Positions 27,234 to 37,533 of a DNA stretch of 64,000 nucleotides are shown here, piece by piece. The DNA comes from Streptomyces sp. NBC_00237 (GTDB taxonomy: Bacteria; Actinomycetota; Actinomycetes; Streptomycetales; Streptomycetaceae). Location: the NCBI RefSeq assembly GCF_026342435.1, contig NZ_JAPEMT010000001.1:1978501-2042500 (forward strand), written 5' to 3'. Made by a program: the position numbers and the translations under genes. The notes under the pieces were generated by a model. It saw only the letters and a list, made by a program, of their open reading frames with translations. It searched no databases and was not told the origin of the DNA. Position 1 is the first letter of the stretch. Every line of letters begins with the position of its first letter.

Positions 27234-28006
27234 GACCCCTCCCGTTCCCCGACGATGTCCATGGCCCGCAGCACGGCCCGCGCCTGCGCCGGGGCGAAGT
27301 CCGCGAAGAACGCCCTGAGGACGGGATCGTCGGGCTCCGGCGCGGACCCCGGGTCCCACAGCCCGCCCGGAATGCACGCGGCCAGCGCCTCGGCGGCCTC
27401 CCCGACCCGGGGATCCTCCGCATCCGCGTCCACCAGGGCGTCCAGCAGCGCGTACACCTCCCGCACCCGCTCCGCCGCCCCGGGCGTCTCGACGAACGCG
27501 TCCCGCATGGCCGCGAGCAACGGTCCCCGCACCTCCTCGGGCGCCGTCGTCTCCAGCAGCGTCAGGATCTCCCGGTCCCTCGCCGCCATCCCGCCCGAGG
27601 GCTCCGGCAGCTCCCGCAACAGCTCCGCCAGCTCCTCCGAGACCGGCCCCTCCGCCGTCAGCTCCCCGGCCTCCGCCTGCGCCAGCAGCACCCCGATCCG
27701 CTCGCGCCGCCGCCGGAGCTGCTCCTCCTGCCGCGCCAGATCCTCGTCCAACTCCCCGAGTACTTCGACGAGTTCACGCCCAGCGTCGTCCCGCACCACA
27801 TCCCGTACTTCGTCCAGCCCGAGCCCCAGCTCCGTCAGCCGCCTGATCCGGGCCAGCACCACGGCGTCCCGCATCCCGTACTCGCGGTACCCGTTCGCCC
27901 GCCGTACGGGCTCGGGCAGCAGCCCGACGTGGTGGTAGTGCCGCACCGCCCGCGGGGTCACCCCGACGAGGGCGGCGATCTCTCCGATCCGCATCCCCTT
28001 GCTCAT
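27230..28006 (-). CDS. MerR-family transcriptional regulator
   Basis: 258 residues. The winged helix is MRIGEIAALVGVTPRAVRHY with HHVGLLPEPVRRANGYREYG. The dimerisation helix follows (EVLGELDEDLARQEEQLRR), then a long C-terminal domain of about 150 residues, perhaps a ligand pocket, with no metal cysteines. ATG 28006 coincides with the predicted transcription start, so the message is leaderless. Autoregulation through the overlapping operator is likely, and the downstream membrane protein gene is coupled to it. Confidence 0.9.
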   Translation of the reverse strand: MSKGMRIGEIAALVGVTPRAVRHYHHVGLLPEPVRRANGYREYGMRDAVVLARIRRLTELGLGLDEVRDVVRDDAGRELVEVLGELDEDLARQEEQLRRRRERIGVLLAQAEAGELTAEGPVSEELAELLRELPEPSGGMAARDREILTLLETTAPEEVRGPLLAAMRDAFVETPGAAERVREVYALLDALVDADAEDPRVGEAAEALAACIPGGLWDPGSAPEPDDPVLRAFFADFAPAQARAVLRAMDIVGEREGS

Positions 28007-28012
28007 GCCCCC

Positions 28013-28043
28013 AGTAGAAACCTTGCCGCTGCGTCAAGGTCAA
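28013..28043 (-). promoter_or_regulatory. MerR-type promoter, 19-bp spacer, leaderless
   Basis: On the complement TTGACC (28043-28038) and TCTACT (28018-28013) are separated by 19 bp, the over-long spacing MerR proteins correct. The inverted repeat ACCTTG-N9-CAAGGT lies between them. The expected start point falls on the A of ATG at 28006. Confidence 0.8.
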
Positions 28044-28110
28044 GGCGAACGCCGCCGCCCGGGCGGGGTCCGGCGTCCCCCACCCCTCCGGGTAGCATGG
28101 TCGGCACGGC

Positions 28111-28518
28111 AGACGAGTCGGCCGGACGGCCGCGTGGGGTCCCTTCGGGGGCCTCCCGAGGAACGTCCGGGCTCCACAGGGCAGGGTGGTGGCTAACGGC
28201 CACCCGGGGTGACCCGCGGGACAGTGCCACAGAAAACAAACCGCCTGGGGCCGCAAGGCCCCCGGTAAGGGTGAAACGGTGGTGTAAGAGACCACCAGCG
28301 CCTGAGGTGACTCAGGCGGCTAGGTAAACCCCACCCGGAGCAAGGTCAAGAGGGACCGTCGCAAGACGGTCCTGCGCGGACGTCCGAGGGCTGCTCGCCC
28401 GAGTCCGCGGGTAGACCGCACGAGGCCGGCGGCAACGCCGGTCCTAGATGGATGGCCGTCTCCACGGCCGCCGCGAGGCGACCGTGAGACAGAACCCGGC
28501 GTACAGGCCGGCTCGTCT
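28111..28518 (+). ncRNA. rnpB: RNase P RNA (bacterial type A)
   Basis: The 5' segment GACGAGTCGGCC (28112-28123) pairs with GGCCGGCTCGTC (28506-28517) as helix P1. Universally conserved core pieces follow in order: GAGGAACGTCCGGGCTCC near 28157; CAGTGCCACAGAAAACAAAC near 28223; GTAAGGGTGAAACGGTG and TAAGAGACCACC near 28265-28295; then GAGGCGACCGTGAGACAGAA and CCGGCGTACAGGCC near the 3' end. This is the catalytic RNA that matures tRNA 5' ends. TAGCAT at 28093 may be its -10 element. Confidence 0.95.
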
Positions 28519-28543
28519 GCCCCCTCCCTCCCTGCAAGGGGGC
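28519..28543 (+). terminator. Likely rnpB terminator
   Basis: GCCCCCT and AGGGGGC form a 7-bp stem with an 11-base loop directly after RNase P RNA helix P1. The loop is pyrimidine-rich and no U-tract follows. Confidence 0.5.
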
Positions 28544-28651
28544 GGGGGCCTATCGCCTCTTTGCTGCTCCGGCCGCCTGCTGTGGAGCTGACCAGCGCGC
28601 ATGGCCCGCCCGCTGGGTTTCCGATATGCAGGTCGAAGTCAGGGAGAACCA

Positions 28652-28668
28652 TGTACAAAGCATGTACA
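28652..28668 (+). promoter_or_regulatory. Paired TGTACA palindromes before response regulator
   Basis: CATGTACA occurs twice, the TGTACA cores at 28652-28657 and 28663-28668 being 11 bp apart, one helical turn. They end 10 bases before the ATG at 28679. A site for the regulator itself is the natural guess. Confidence 0.45.
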
Positions 28669-28678
28669 TACTGAGTCC

Positions 28679-29284
28679 ATGCTCAAAGTGATGATCGCCG
28701 AGGATCTTGCTGTGATCCGCTCCGGTCTGGTCAAGGTGCTCGAAGGGGCCTTCGGTATCACCGTCGTGGCACAAGTGGGCCGGGGCGACGAAGCAGTACG
28801 GGCTGCGCTCGCCGCAACCCCTGACGTTGCCGTGCTGGACATAAACATGCCCGGTGGTGACGGTCTGGCCGTTGCCGGGGACCTGCGCGTCCAAGTGCCC
28901 TCGTGCAGAACGCTGCTGTTGACCGCACTCGATCGGCCCGGCTTGGTGCGTAGGGCACAGGAAGTCGGGGCCGCGGGTTTTCTGCTGAAGTCGGCCACGG
29001 CCGAAGAGTTCCTCGAAGCCGTCCGTGTCGTTGCTTCGGGAGGCCGGATCATCGATCCCGCCCTGGCGGCCGCAGCTCGGGAAAGCGGAGTCTGCCCCCT
29101 GGCCAAGCGTGAGCTGGAGGTCCTGCGATGTGCCCGAACTGGTGCAAGTGCGGCGGAGATCGGGGCCGATCTGTTCCTCGGGGTAGGGACGGTTCGTAAC
29201 CTGTTGTCTGCTGCGAAGGCGAAACTCAGGGCGCGGACACTGCTGGACGCGGTGCGCATCGCTGAGCGCAATGGCTGGATCTGA
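28679..29284 (+). CDS. NarL/LuxR-family response regulator
   Basis: 201 residues. Receiver: KVMIAEDLAVIRSGLVKVL, VAVLDINMPGGDG (phospho-aspartate) and AGFLLKSATAEEFLEAVR. DNA-binding: CPLAKRELEVLRCARTGASA then GVGTVRNLLSAAKAKLRA. Translation from ATG 28679 has no clear ribosome site and the message may be near-leaderless. The partner kinase is convergent, 4 bp between stops. This pair opens the accessory island next to the Rhs gene and may control it. Confidence 0.88.
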   Translation: MLKVMIAEDLAVIRSGLVKVLEGAFGITVVAQVGRGDEAVRAALAATPDVAVLDINMPGGDGLAVAGDLRVQVPSCRTLLLTALDRPGLVRRAQEVGAAGFLLKSATAEEFLEAVRVVASGGRIIDPALAAAARESGVCPLAKRELEVLRCARTGASAAEIGADLFLGVGTVRNLLSAAKAKLRARTLLDAVRIAERNGWI

Positions 29285-29288
29285 CCGA

Positions 29289-30380
29289 TCAAACGAGCGG
29301 CAGGTGCGCCTCCAGTCGGAAGTGATTCCGAGGCCGATGTTCCGTCGTGACGGTGCCCCCGAGTGCCGTGGCGCGCTCCTTGAGATTCGTCAGACCTGTC
29401 CCAGGGATGGTTCCTTCGGGCTTCTCGGCGTAGTCATTGGTGACTCTGAGACAAGCGGCGCCCTCCCGCCAGGTCAGTTCGACGAGGCAGGTCCTCGCAT
29501 TGCTGTGGTGCAGTACGTTCGCGACTGCCTCACGCAGGACGACTGCCAAGCAGTGGTCGACTTCGGGCGGCAGGGAAAGAGGGGCGACCTCGCTACGTAC
29601 GGTGATTCCTACCTCGGCGAGTGTTCGTCCCGTTCTGGCCATTTCCGTCCGCAGGTCCAAAGTGGTCTCACCACGGGAGACTTGCCGGAGCTCAACGAGG
29701 GCCCCTCGGGCGAGTCGGGCGATTCCGGGAAGCGCTGCCGCAGAGGTAGCTGCCTCTGCGCGGTGAGCCAGTTGCGCGAGCCTCGAACCGACGATGTCGT
29801 GCAAGTCCCGGGCGAGCCGGGCCCGTTCGTCCTGCGCGGCGGACTGTGCGGTATGTGCCTGAGTGGCGCGTAGCCGGGCAGCAAGCAGGGCCAACTGTGA
29901 GATGCCGAAGATGCTCGCGCCGGTGATGAGGGTCGTGAGCAGTACGGCGAGACCGCTGCGGTGCTCGTACTTGAGCCCCCTCACCAGCAGCGGCCCACTG
30001 GCGCAGACCGCTGCGGCGATGATGAGCGAGGCAGGGCGAGGCACGGTCAGCAAGACCGCCCCCGCGAGGAAGCCGAGCAGGCTGAGCCATGGCAGGTGCA
30101 GGACGAGGATCGGTCCATACGTGAGCGTGTTCTGCGCGAACAGCAGCGCGCAGCGCGCTTTGTAAGGCAGCCGATACGGGGGAGGTGCGTATTGGCCCAG
30201 CATGACGGCCGGCATCAGAATCAGCAGGATCAGTGCACTGACGTATGCGCGCCGACTCACGGGGAGAGCTGACAGGTCCAGGACCAAGAGCGCGATGCTT
30301 CCACAGACAAGCAGGGCAAGCGGTTGCAACACCATCCAATGCCCGCGCGCGGGGCGTCGCCTCACAGGAAGGCTGAACAC
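29289..30380 (-). CDS. Sensor histidine kinase (HisKA_3)
   Basis: 363 residues from GTG 30380, which has GGAGGAG five bases upstream; ATG 30404 is in frame but poorly placed. Five or six hydrophobic segments (about 20-160) precede RARLARDLHDIVGSRLAQLA with the phospho-histidine, then VVLREAVANVLHHSNA (N box) and GTGLTNLKERATALGG (G box). It pairs with the convergent regulator at 28679. It is transcribed away from the Rhs gene, sharing the 104-bp region with GTGA-N5-TCAC operators. Confidence 0.88.
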   Translation of the reverse strand: MFSLPVRRRPARGHWMVLQPLALLVCGSIALLVLDLSALPVSRRAYVSALILLILMPAVMLGQYAPPPYRLPYKARCALLFAQNTLTYGPILVLHLPWLSLLGFLAGAVLLTVPRPASLIIAAAVCASGPLLVRGLKYEHRSGLAVLLTTLITGASIFGISQLALLAARLRATQAHTAQSAAQDERARLARDLHDIVGSRLAQLAHRAEAATSAAALPGIARLARGALVELRQVSRGETTLDLRTEMARTGRTLAEVGITVRSEVAPLSLPPEVDHCLAVVLREAVANVLHHSNARTCLVELTWREGAACLRVTNDYAEKPEGTIPGTGLTNLKERATALGGTVTTEHRPRNHFRLEAHLPLV

Positions 30381-30450
30381 GGGACTCCTCCGGGGGTGCG
30401 ACATACCACTGCGCTCTTCACGGGAGCACCATGTCTCATCAACAACACTC

Positions 30451-30483
30451 GTGAAAACCTCACTATTTTCGTGAGAGCTTCAC
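30451..30483. promoter_or_regulatory. Two GTGA-N5-TCAC palindromes between kinase and Rhs genes
   Basis: GTGAAAACCTCAC (30451-30463) and GTGAGAGCTTCAC (30471-30483) share the GTGA-N5-TCAC form with centres 20 bp apart. TATTTT at 30464-30469 between them could be a -10 element for the Rhs transcript. This looks like a two-site operator governing the Rhs gene, and perhaps the divergent kinase. Confidence 0.55.
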
Positions 30484-33400
30484 ATGATCCGATCCAGGGA
30501 GGAATGTATACCGACCGGATGGATCGTCGAAGTGACGCTTGACAGAGAAGTGCCTCTCGGACTTTGGAGGGGGAGACGGGTCCGCCCCCATCGTTCCCTC
30601 CCGCACGTCGCACTGGCCGTGGCGGCGGTGCTTGCCGCCGAGACCGCCCTTGTGGCAGCGGAAACGGGGCAGGCTTTCGCCAACCCTGCGAGGGTGCAAC
30701 CTCCAGCGGTACAGAAGAAGGGTCTCGCGAAATCTGCGACGTCCGCGGCTGACATCCCGTCCGCTCGCGTAGCAGCCCGGCTGGCCGGTCATCGTGTGCA
30801 GGCCCTGTCGGAGCTGACGGAGACGTCGACGACGTGGGTGAACAAGGACGGCACGCTGACCACCGAACTGTCGGCCGCCCCGGTCCGCTTTCGGCGGAGC
30901 GGCAACTGGACCGACATCGACGTGGCGTTGCGCAGTACCGCGACTGGCGCGGAATCAGCCGCGCATCCGCGGGGACTGACGGTGGGCGGGAAGTCGGCCA
31001 AGGCGGTTTCGCCGCTGGTGTCGCTGGGGTCCGGTGAGCAGAAGCTCGCTCTGCAGTGGCAGGGGGCACTGCCCGCGCCGAAGCTTTCGGGTGCGCGTGC
31101 GGTGTACGCCGAGGCTCTGCTGGGGGCAGATGTTGCGGTGGAGGCGACGCGTACGGGGTTCGAGCAGTCGGTGGTGCTGAAGAAGCGCCCGGCTGCTTCC
31201 GGGTTCTCCTACACGCTGCCGCTGGGGCTGGACGGTGTGACGGTTCAGCAGCAGGCGGACGGCAGCCTGGTGCTGCTGGACAAGAGGCGCAAGCAGTGGG
31301 CTGTCATGTCCGCGCCGCAGATGTGGGATGCGTCCCGCGATTCCTCGTCGGGTGAGCCGGGACGCCGTGTTCCGGTGTCGGTGAAGGTCACGGGCAAGGG
31401 GAACGCGACGGCGCTGGTGTTCAGCCCGGACGTGAAGTTCCTCGCGGACCCCAGGACCCAGTTCCCCGTCACGATCGGGACCGCGCTCTCCACGCAGACC
31501 AAGCCCGCACAGGCCGTTGCGCAGCGCGGCGTGAAAGGCAACCGGGCGGCCGGCTCTGAGCTGGGGTTGGGCAACCCGGGGACGGTCGGTGCGGACGGAG
31601 CGGTACAGACAGCCCAGTCCTTCCTCACCGTGGACACCTCCGCGCTTGCGGGCATGAAGGTCTCCGCTGCCCAGCTGCAGATGTTCGGCTCGGGCGAGGA
31701 CGCCAAGGCCAAGGCTGCGGGCTGGGAGGTGTGGTCCACCAGCGGCAGTGCTGCCGACGTGTCGGGCTGGGACAAGCGCCCGGAGCTGACGAAGAAGCAG
31801 GCCGCGTCCCGTCCGGCGGCGGGCGGGTGGGCCAGTGCCGATCTCACCCCCCTGGTGCAGGACTGGGCGAAGACCAAGGCACCGGCAGGCACCCTCGCGC
31901 TGAAGGCGTCCGACGAGAAGACTCCCGGCGGCTGGCAGGAGGTCAACTCCGCTGCCGCGGCGGAGAACACCCCGAAGCTGGTGGTGACGTACGCGTCGGC
32001 ACCGAACGTGGGCTCCAAGCGGGGAGCGGGTCCGCCGTTCTTCTCCGCCAACGGCACCTACGCGGTCAACACCCTCACCCCGGTGCTCCGTGACGTCCTC
32101 TCGGACAAGGACGGCGACAAGGTCCGCGCCGCCTTCAAGATCGAGGAGGCCGACAGCGGAACCCGGATCGGGAACCTGATCGACTCCGCGTTCGTGCCCT
32201 CTGGGCAGGCGGCCTCGGTCACTGTTCCGGCCGGTCTGCTGGCCAACGGCAAGGAGTACAAGTTCCAGACCCAGACCTACGACGGGACGTCCTACAGCAA
32301 CTGGTCGGAGTGGCGGCGCTTCGCCGTCGACACCAGCAACCCGTCCGCACCCGTCTCGGTCACTTCGACCGACTACCCGGCCAACGCGTGGGTCAAGGGC
32401 GAGGGCCAGGCCGGTGATTTCACGGTCAAGCCCCCGGCCGCCGACCACCAGTGGATCGAGTGGTCGTTGGACGGGGTGAACTGGACCAAGGTCGAGACCG
32501 GCGGCACTCCTGCCGACCGCACCTTCAAGGTCACCCCGCCACGCAACGGCACCCACACCCTCCAGGTCCGCAGCGTGGACCGGGCGGACAACAAGTCCGA
32601 GGCCAAGGAGTACGTCTTCCACGCCGGGTCCAGCGGCTTCGCGCAGCCCGGCGAGGGCGAGCGCACCGCGGGCAAGCTGCCGCTGGCGGTGGAGACCGAG
32701 ACCGGCAAGTTCAACAAGGCAACCTTCTCCTGGCGCCGCTCGGCCGCCGACAACTGGGCCCAGATACCCGCGGGCAGTGTCACCGCGAACGGCACCGCGT
32801 TGGCCGCGTGGCCGGTGGACGTCACCGCGGGCAAGACCGCACCGCTGGTGTGGAACGCCACCGCAACGGTCCCCGTCAACGGCAGCGTCCAGATCAAGGC
32901 CGACTTCACCGGCCCTGGCGGCGCCACTGGCACCACCGCGCCGTTGAGCGTGATCGTCGACAAGGACGGCGACGGGGCCGCCTCCACCGAGGTGGGCCCG
33001 GGTTCGCTGAACCTGCTCACCGGCGACTACACCCTGAGCGCCACCGACGCCTCGTTCTTCGGCCTCACCGCCACCCGTACCTTCTCCTCCCGGTCTCCCA
33101 CCAAGGGGCTGTACCAGGAGGGGCAGGCTTCGATCTTCGGCAAGCAGTGGGTGTCCGGCACGCTCGCCGAACTGTCCGAATCGGATTACAGCCACATTCG
33201 CCGGGTCTCCGACACCGCGGTCGACGTGGTGACTGACGAGGGCGACGCCATCCACTTCACCGCGAACGCGGCCAAGACCGGATGGATTCCGGAAACCGGC
33301 TCGGAGTCCCTCACCCTCAAGGGCAGTGTCACCGGCACGTTCACGCTCTCCGACACCGAGGGAAGCACCACCACCTTTGCCAAGCCCGACGCCGGTGCCA

Positions 33401-36400
33401 CTACCTGGCAGGTGTCCACCTCGGAGGTGGAGGCGACGGAGAACTCCGCGACGAAGGTGATCTCCGAGACGGTCACGGTCGGCGGGAAGAAGCTGGCCCG
33501 CCCCAAGAAGATCATTGCCCCGACGTCGGCTGCCACTGCGGCGGCGTGCGACCTGAATCCGGCGCTGAAGGGCTGCCGCATTCTGGAGTTCGACTACGCG
33601 AGCGCCACCACCGCCACTGGTGACAAGGCCGCGGCCGAGTTCGGTGACTTCTCCGGTCAGGTCAAGCAGATCAAGCTCTGGGCCACTCAGCCCGGTGCGG
33701 GCAACGCCACCGCCACTGCGGTGCAGACCTACCGTTACGACAAGTTGGGCAACCTGCGCCAGACCTGGGACCCGCGCCTGGGCCAGGAGACGGCCACGAG
33801 TTACGCCTACTTCGAGGACCGCGTGGTGTGGATGGCCCCTGCTGGGGAGCTTCCGTACACCTTCAGCTACGACACCATCGGCTCCGGCGCAGCACCCGGC
33901 GCGGGCATGCTGGTCAAGGTCTCCCGCCCCACCCTCAAGCAGGGCACTGCCGACGAGACCGGCCCGGCCGCGGTGGACACCGTGGTCTACGGCGTCCCGC
34001 TGACCGGCGCGAAGGCACCGTTCGAGACCAAGGACGCAGGGCACTGGGGCCAGCTCGACCGCCCCAGTGACGCAACTGCCGTCTTCCCCGCCGACCAGGC
34101 GCCCACGTCCCACGCGGGCGGCGACCTCGGCAAGGGCGACTACCGGCGGGCCACCGTTCACTACCTCAACGCCTCCGGCCGCGAGGTCAACACCCTCACC
34201 CCCGGCAACAACCTCTCGGTCACCGAGTACGACCGGTTCGGCAACACCGTACGGGAGTTGAGCGCCGCCAACCGCGAACTCGCCCTGGGCACGACCGACA
34301 AGGAGAAGCAGCAGCTCACCGACCTGGGCATCATCGAGCGTCCCTGGCACGAACGCGCCGCCCTGCTCTCGACCACCTCGGTCTACGACGAGGGCGGCTC
34401 CCGGGAGATCGAGGAGTTCGGACCGCTCCGGCGGATCGACCTGACCGAGGACGTCAAGGACGGCACTACCACGCTGGTCGGCAAGGGTTCCTCCGTGCCC
34501 GCCCGGTCGTGGAAGGTCAACAAGTACGACGAGGATCGTCCCACCGACGGATCCGCCAAGGTCAAGGACAAGGTCACCTCGGTGATCACCGGTGCTCGGG
34601 TCCGTGACTTCGACTCTGTCATGGGTGAACTGCGCGTCACCAAGACTCGCTACGACTGGGCAAAGGGCCTGGCGACTCACACCGTCCAGGACGCAGGCGG
34701 TCTCGATCTCGACACCGAGACCCAGTACGACGCCCAGGGCCGCACCACCAAGCAGGTACTCCCCGGGACCAGTGGCGACCAGGCTGTCAATCTGGTTACT
34801 GCATATTGGGAAGCCGGCGGCACTGGCTGGTGCAAAGGCCGCCCCGAGTGGGCCGACAGCGTGTGCTGGACCGGACCGGCCGGCAACATCACCGGAGCGA
34901 GCGGCCAGCCTTCGCAGCTTCCTGCCACTACCAGCGAGTACGGCTACTTCGGCCAGGTCGCCAAGACCGTCAAGGAAGCCGGAGGCAAGAACCTCACCAG
35001 CGTCACCTGGTTCGACGCTGCCGGCCGCCCGGAGAAGACCGCCAGCTACAACGGCATCGGCCAGCCCCTCCCCGAAACGGCTGTCGAATACGACAAGGTC
35101 ACTGGCAGGGCAACCAAGGTGACGTCCCCGACTGCGGGCACCGTTACCAAGACGTACGACAAGCTCGGTCGGCAGACTGCCTATACCGACGCTGACGGCG
35201 GCAGGACGACCACCGAGTACGATCTGCTCGACCGACCCGTCAAGGTCACCGACAGTTCGCCGTCCACCGTGACCTACACCTACGACCACAACGCCGAACC
35301 GCGCGGTCTGGTGACCCGCACCAGCGACTCCGTCGCCGGCGACTTCTCCGCCACCTACGACCAGGACGGCTCGATCGCCACCGAGAAACTCCCCGGCGGC
35401 TACACCCTGAACGTCACCGAAGACACCACCGGCGCGCCCCTGTCACGCAGCTACACCCGCGACAGCGACAACACCGCCCTCTTCAGCGACACCGTCAGCG
35501 AGTCCGTCCACGGCCAGGTCACCACCCACCAGGGCTGGGGCCGCCAGCAGTACGACTACGACAAGACCGGCCGCCTCACCGGCGTCCGCGACTTGACGGA
35601 GCAAGGCTGCATCCGGCGCGACTACGACCTGGACAAGCGCGCCAACCGCAAGGCCCTCACCACCACCCCCGGTGCCCCCGGCGCCGACTGCCCCACGGCC
35701 GGCGGCACCAACACCGTCAGCCACACCTACGACAGCGCCGACCGCCTCATCGCAGACGGCTACACCTACGACGACTTCGGCCGCACCACCACCCTCCCGG
35801 GCAGTACCCTCAGCTACTACACCAACGACCTCGTCCGCCAGCAGACCACCGGCGACAAGCGCCAGACCTGGGAACTCGACCCCGCCCTGCGCTTCCGCTC
35901 CTGGACCGTCGACACCAACACCGCCGGCACCTGGAACAACACAGCTTCCAAGGTCAACCACTACGACAGTGACAGCGACAACCCCCGCTGGATCACGGAG
36001 GACACCACCAGCGGAGCGTTGACTCGGAACGTCGATTCCGTTTCTGGGGATCTTGCTGCCACCACCAGCAGGACGGGCGATGTCGTTCTTCAGCTGACAA
36101 CCGTCCATGGAGACATCGCCCTCCAGCTACCGCTCGATGCTGCCAAGCCGCCTACTGCGCTGGCAGCCGACGAGTACGGAAATCCTCGCCCAGGACAAGC
36201 AGCCACGCGATACAACTGGCTGGGTGCCAAGCAGCGTTCCACCGAGACCCTTACCGGGCTCACACTCATGGGGGCTCGTGTATACAACCCCGCGACGGGC
36301 AGATTCCTTTCCGTGGACCCGGTTTATGGTGGCAACACTTCCGCCTACGGCTACCCCGCCGACCCCATAAATGAGTACGATCTGAATGGCCAGTGGAAAA

Positions 36401-36816
36401 TAAACTGGCGGAAGTGGACTCACCGGGCGATAAATATCGGCTCGGGATTCGTTGCGGGTGCAGCGGCTGTGGCTGTATGCGGCGCAACAGCCGGTATCGG
36501 GTGCGTCGTGATTGCTGGTGCCATTATCGGCGGCATGGTCGGCACCACCTCGCACCTTGCGGCTGACCGGGCCTTCGGCCACCGAACCACTCGTCGAGAA
36601 GCCCTTCGCTACGCCGGTACGTCGGTGGCAGGAGGGGCATTTCAGGGAGCTTTCCGCCTGCGCTATGGGGCCGGACCGGCTGTGCATGGCACAAAAAAGG
36701 CATGGAAGGGTGCCAAGTACGTCGGGAGAGGTGCTAAGCGTTTCGGCGGCGGATTCAAAAGATTTGGCCGCTCCGTGAAGAGTAGGTGGACAAAGTACCG
36801 GTCGCGACGTCGCTGA
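30484..36816 (+). CDS. Secreted Rhs/YD-repeat protein with variable C-terminal toxin-like tip
   Basis: 2110 codons from ATG 30484; GTG 30550 (giving [15 protein letters not shown]) is a likelier start. Order: signal segment ([19 protein letters not shown]), a beta-rich region, a DNRLRE-like domain (about 360-505), fibronectin-like segments, then the [18 protein letters not shown] entry to the shell. YD repeats run from about 1080 to 1790 ([29 protein letters not shown]). The Rhs core motif [20 protein letters not shown] is followed by [10 protein letters not shown], where core ends near residue 1969. The last 141 residues hold a glycine-zipper hydrophobic stretch ([20 protein letters not shown]) and a tail with about 17 Lys/Arg in its last 40 residues. 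No nuclease motif is seen; a membrane-active effector is my inference. The tip is markedly AT-richer than the shell. Confidence 0.9.
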   Translation: MIRSREECIPTGWIVEVTLDREVPLGLWRGRRVRPHRSLPHVALAVAAVLAAETALVAAETGQAFANPARVQPPAVQKKGLAKSATSAADIPSARVAARLAGHRVQALSELTETSTTWVNKDGTLTTELSAAPVRFRRSGNWTDIDVALRSTATGAESAAHPRGLTVGGKSAKAVSPLVSLGSGEQKLALQWQGALPAPKLSGARAVYAEALLGADVAVEATRTGFEQSVVLKKRPAASGFSYTLPLGLDGVTVQQQADGSLVLLDKRRKQWAVMSAPQMWDASRDSSSGEPGRRVPVSVKVTGKGNATALVFSPDVKFLADPRTQFPVTIGTALSTQTKPAQAVAQRGVKGNRAAGSELGLGNPGTVGADGAVQTAQSFLTVDTSALAGMKVSAAQLQMFGSGEDAKAKAAGWEVWSTSGSAADVSGWDKRPELTKKQAASRPAAGGWASADLTPLVQDWAKTKAPAGTLALKASDEKTPGGWQEVNSAAAAENTPKLVVTYASAPNVGSKRGAGPPFFSANGTYAVNTLTPVLRDVLSDKDGDKVRAAFKIEEADSGTRIGNLIDSAFVPSGQAASVTVPAGLLANGKEYKFQTQTYDGTSYSNWSEWRRFAVDTSNPSAPVSVTSTDYPANAWVKGEGQAGDFTVKPPAADHQWIEWSLDGVNWTKVETGGTPADRTFKVTPPRNGTHTLQVRSVDRADNKSEAKEYVFHAGSSGFAQPGEGERTAGKLPLAVETETGKFNKATFSWRRSAADNWAQIPAGSVTANGTALAAWPVDVTAGKTAPLVWNATATVPVNGSVQIKADFTGPGGATGTTAPLSVIVDKDGDGAASTEVGPGSLNLLTGDYTLSATDASFFGLTATRTFSSRSPTKGLYQEGQASIFGKQWVSGTLAELSESDYSHIRRVSDTAVDVVTDEGDAIHFTANAAKTGWIPETGSESLTLKGSVTGTFTLSDTEGSTTTFAKPDAGATTWQVSTSEVEATENSATKVISETVTVGGKKLARPKKIIAPTSAATAAACDLNPALKGCRILEFDYASATTATGDKAAAEFGDFSGQVKQIKLWATQPGAGNATATAVQTYRYDKLGNLRQTWDPRLGQETATSYAYFEDRVVWMAPAGELPYTFSYDTIGSGAAPGAGMLVKVSRPTLKQGTADETGPAAVDTVVYGVPLTGAKAPFETKDAGHWGQLDRPSDATAVFPADQAPTSHAGGDLGKGDYRRATVHYLNASGREVNTLTPGNNLSVTEYDRFGNTVRELSAANRELALGTTDKEKQQLTDLGIIERPWHERAALLSTTSVYDEGGSREIEEFGPLRRIDLTEDVKDGTTTLVGKGSSVPARSWKVNKYDEDRPTDGSAKVKDKVTSVITGARVRDFDSVMGELRVTKTRYDWAKGLATHTVQDAGGLDLDTETQYDAQGRTTKQVLPGTSGDQAVNLVTAYWEAGGTGWCKGRPEWADSVCWTGPAGNITGASGQPSQLPATTSEYGYFGQVAKTVKEAGGKNLTSVTWFDAAGRPEKTASYNGIGQPLPETAVEYDKVTGRATKVTSPTAGTVTKTYDKLGRQTAYTDADGGRTTTEYDLLDRPVKVTDSSPSTVTYTYDHNAEPRGLVTRTSDSVAGDFSATYDQDGSIATEKLPGGYTLNVTEDTTGAPLSRSYTRDSDNTALFSDTVSESVHGQVTTHQGWGRQQYDYDKTGRLTGVRDLTEQGCIRRDYDLDKRANRKALTTTPGAPGADCPTAGGTNTVSHTYDSADRLIADGYTYDDFGRTTTLPGSTLSYYTNDLVRQQTTGDKRQTWELDPALRFRSWTVDTNTAGTWNNTASKVNHYDSDSDNPRWITEDTTSGALTRNVDSVSGDLAATTSRTGDVVLQLTTVHGDIALQLPLDAAKPPTALAADEYGNPRPGQAATRYNWLGAKQRSTETLTGLTLMGARVYNPATGRFLSVDPVYGGNTSAYGYPADPINEYDLNGQWKINWRKWTHRAINIGSGFVAGAAAVAVCGATAGIGCVVIAGAIIGGMVGTTSHLAADRAFGHRTTRREALRYAGTSVAGGAFQGAFRLRYGAGPAVHGTKKAWKGAKYVGRGAKRFGGGFKRFGRSVKSRWTKYRSRRR
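30503..30541 (+). CDS. Possible 12-residue leader peptide
   Basis: ATG 30503 is preceded directly by GGGAGGA, the best ribosome site in this region, and encodes [12 protein letters not shown] before TGA. It is out of frame with the Rhs protein. It ends 8 bases before the in-frame GTG 30550, so it could couple ribosomes onto the Rhs start. This rests on ribosome-site quality alone. Confidence 0.3.
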
Positions 36817-36869
36817 CTGCCACCCATCTGACCAGTAGTTCACAACTACCGGTCAACTCGTGAAGCTGT

Positions 36870-36899
36870 AGGGTGCCCGGCATTCATACCGGGCACCCT
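36870..36899 (+). terminator. Terminator hairpin after Rhs gene
   Basis: An 11-bp perfect stem (36870-36880 with 36889-36899) and an 8-base AT-rich loop, between the Rhs stop and the next gene. Confidence 0.8.
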
Positions 36900-36933
36900 G
36901 CGGTCGGTCATTATGTCCATGGAAGGAACACTC

Positions 36934-37470
36934 GTGCGTTTCAAAATCACGGTTTCGCGCCAAGAATGGTCGTCTCCGGCAGGTGAGCTCAAAGAGTACG
37001 CAACGGCGGAGACCCCGCACGGTGTAGCACGGCTCGAAAGGAAACGTGCCACGGTCGCCGGTCGTGGCTATCTACAAGCTGGCATGGAAGAGTGGAGGAT
37101 CAGCATTGCGGAATCTGCTCGTTTGACCATTCATGATCTAGGCGTTCCTGGTTTCGCGTCACGCAATTTCGCAAAGAATGGACTTTCGGGAGAACTGGAC
37201 GGGAAGCCTGTCTCTGTTGAGGTGAGGTCCTCGGTCTTCCGGTCGAAGAGATGTGTTTGCGTCAAGTCCGCAGAAAGTGTATTCGTGTTTTCGCCGTATC
37301 GAATGGGAGTTAAGCTCTCGGTTCACGGAACGCCGGTTGAGTTCATTCGTGATGCTGGGGGGGAGTGGGAATCTGGGCCCATCCCTGCTGAGGCTATTCT
37401 CATCATCTGCCTTTTCGAGTGGGCCATGTTGGACTTCTTTCTGGGCACCCCTGTGATGAGATCGCTGTGA
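36934..37470 (+). CDS. Unknown small protein in immunity position
   Basis: 178 residues from GTG 36934, chosen because GGAAGGA lies six bases upstream; ATG 36913 is possible. No family recognised. The protein looks beta-rich (RFKITVSRQEWSSP, SVEVRSSVFRSKRCVCVKS) and ends in a hydrophobic segment (EAILIICLFEWAMLDFFLG) that could enter a membrane. It follows the toxin-like Rhs tip directly, is AT-rich like it, and has a size usual for immunity proteins. A membrane-associated immunity protein would fit a membrane-active tip. Caution: the strong terminator between them means separate transcription. Confidence 0.6.
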   Translation: MRFKITVSRQEWSSPAGELKEYATAETPHGVARLERKRATVAGRGYLQAGMEEWRISIAESARLTIHDLGVPGFASRNFAKNGLSGELDGKPVSVEVRSSVFRSKRCVCVKSAESVFVFSPYRMGVKLSVHGTPVEFIRDAGGEWESGPIPAEAILIICLFEWAMLDFFLGTPVMRSL

Positions 37471-37533
37471 TCATCGATAGTTCCACGAGCCAGTGGCTTC
37501 AAATCGGTAATATTGGATCCTGAAGGACGGCCC

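Noticed and set aside
28090..28560. Small coding frames across the RNase P RNA gene
   Set aside because: The region folds and matches RNase P RNA; the frames have no protein character.
30955..35289. 1444-codon open frame antisense to the Rhs gene
   Set aside because: It mirrors the codon-position bias of the Rhs gene, has no domain pattern, and long antisense frames are routine at this GC.
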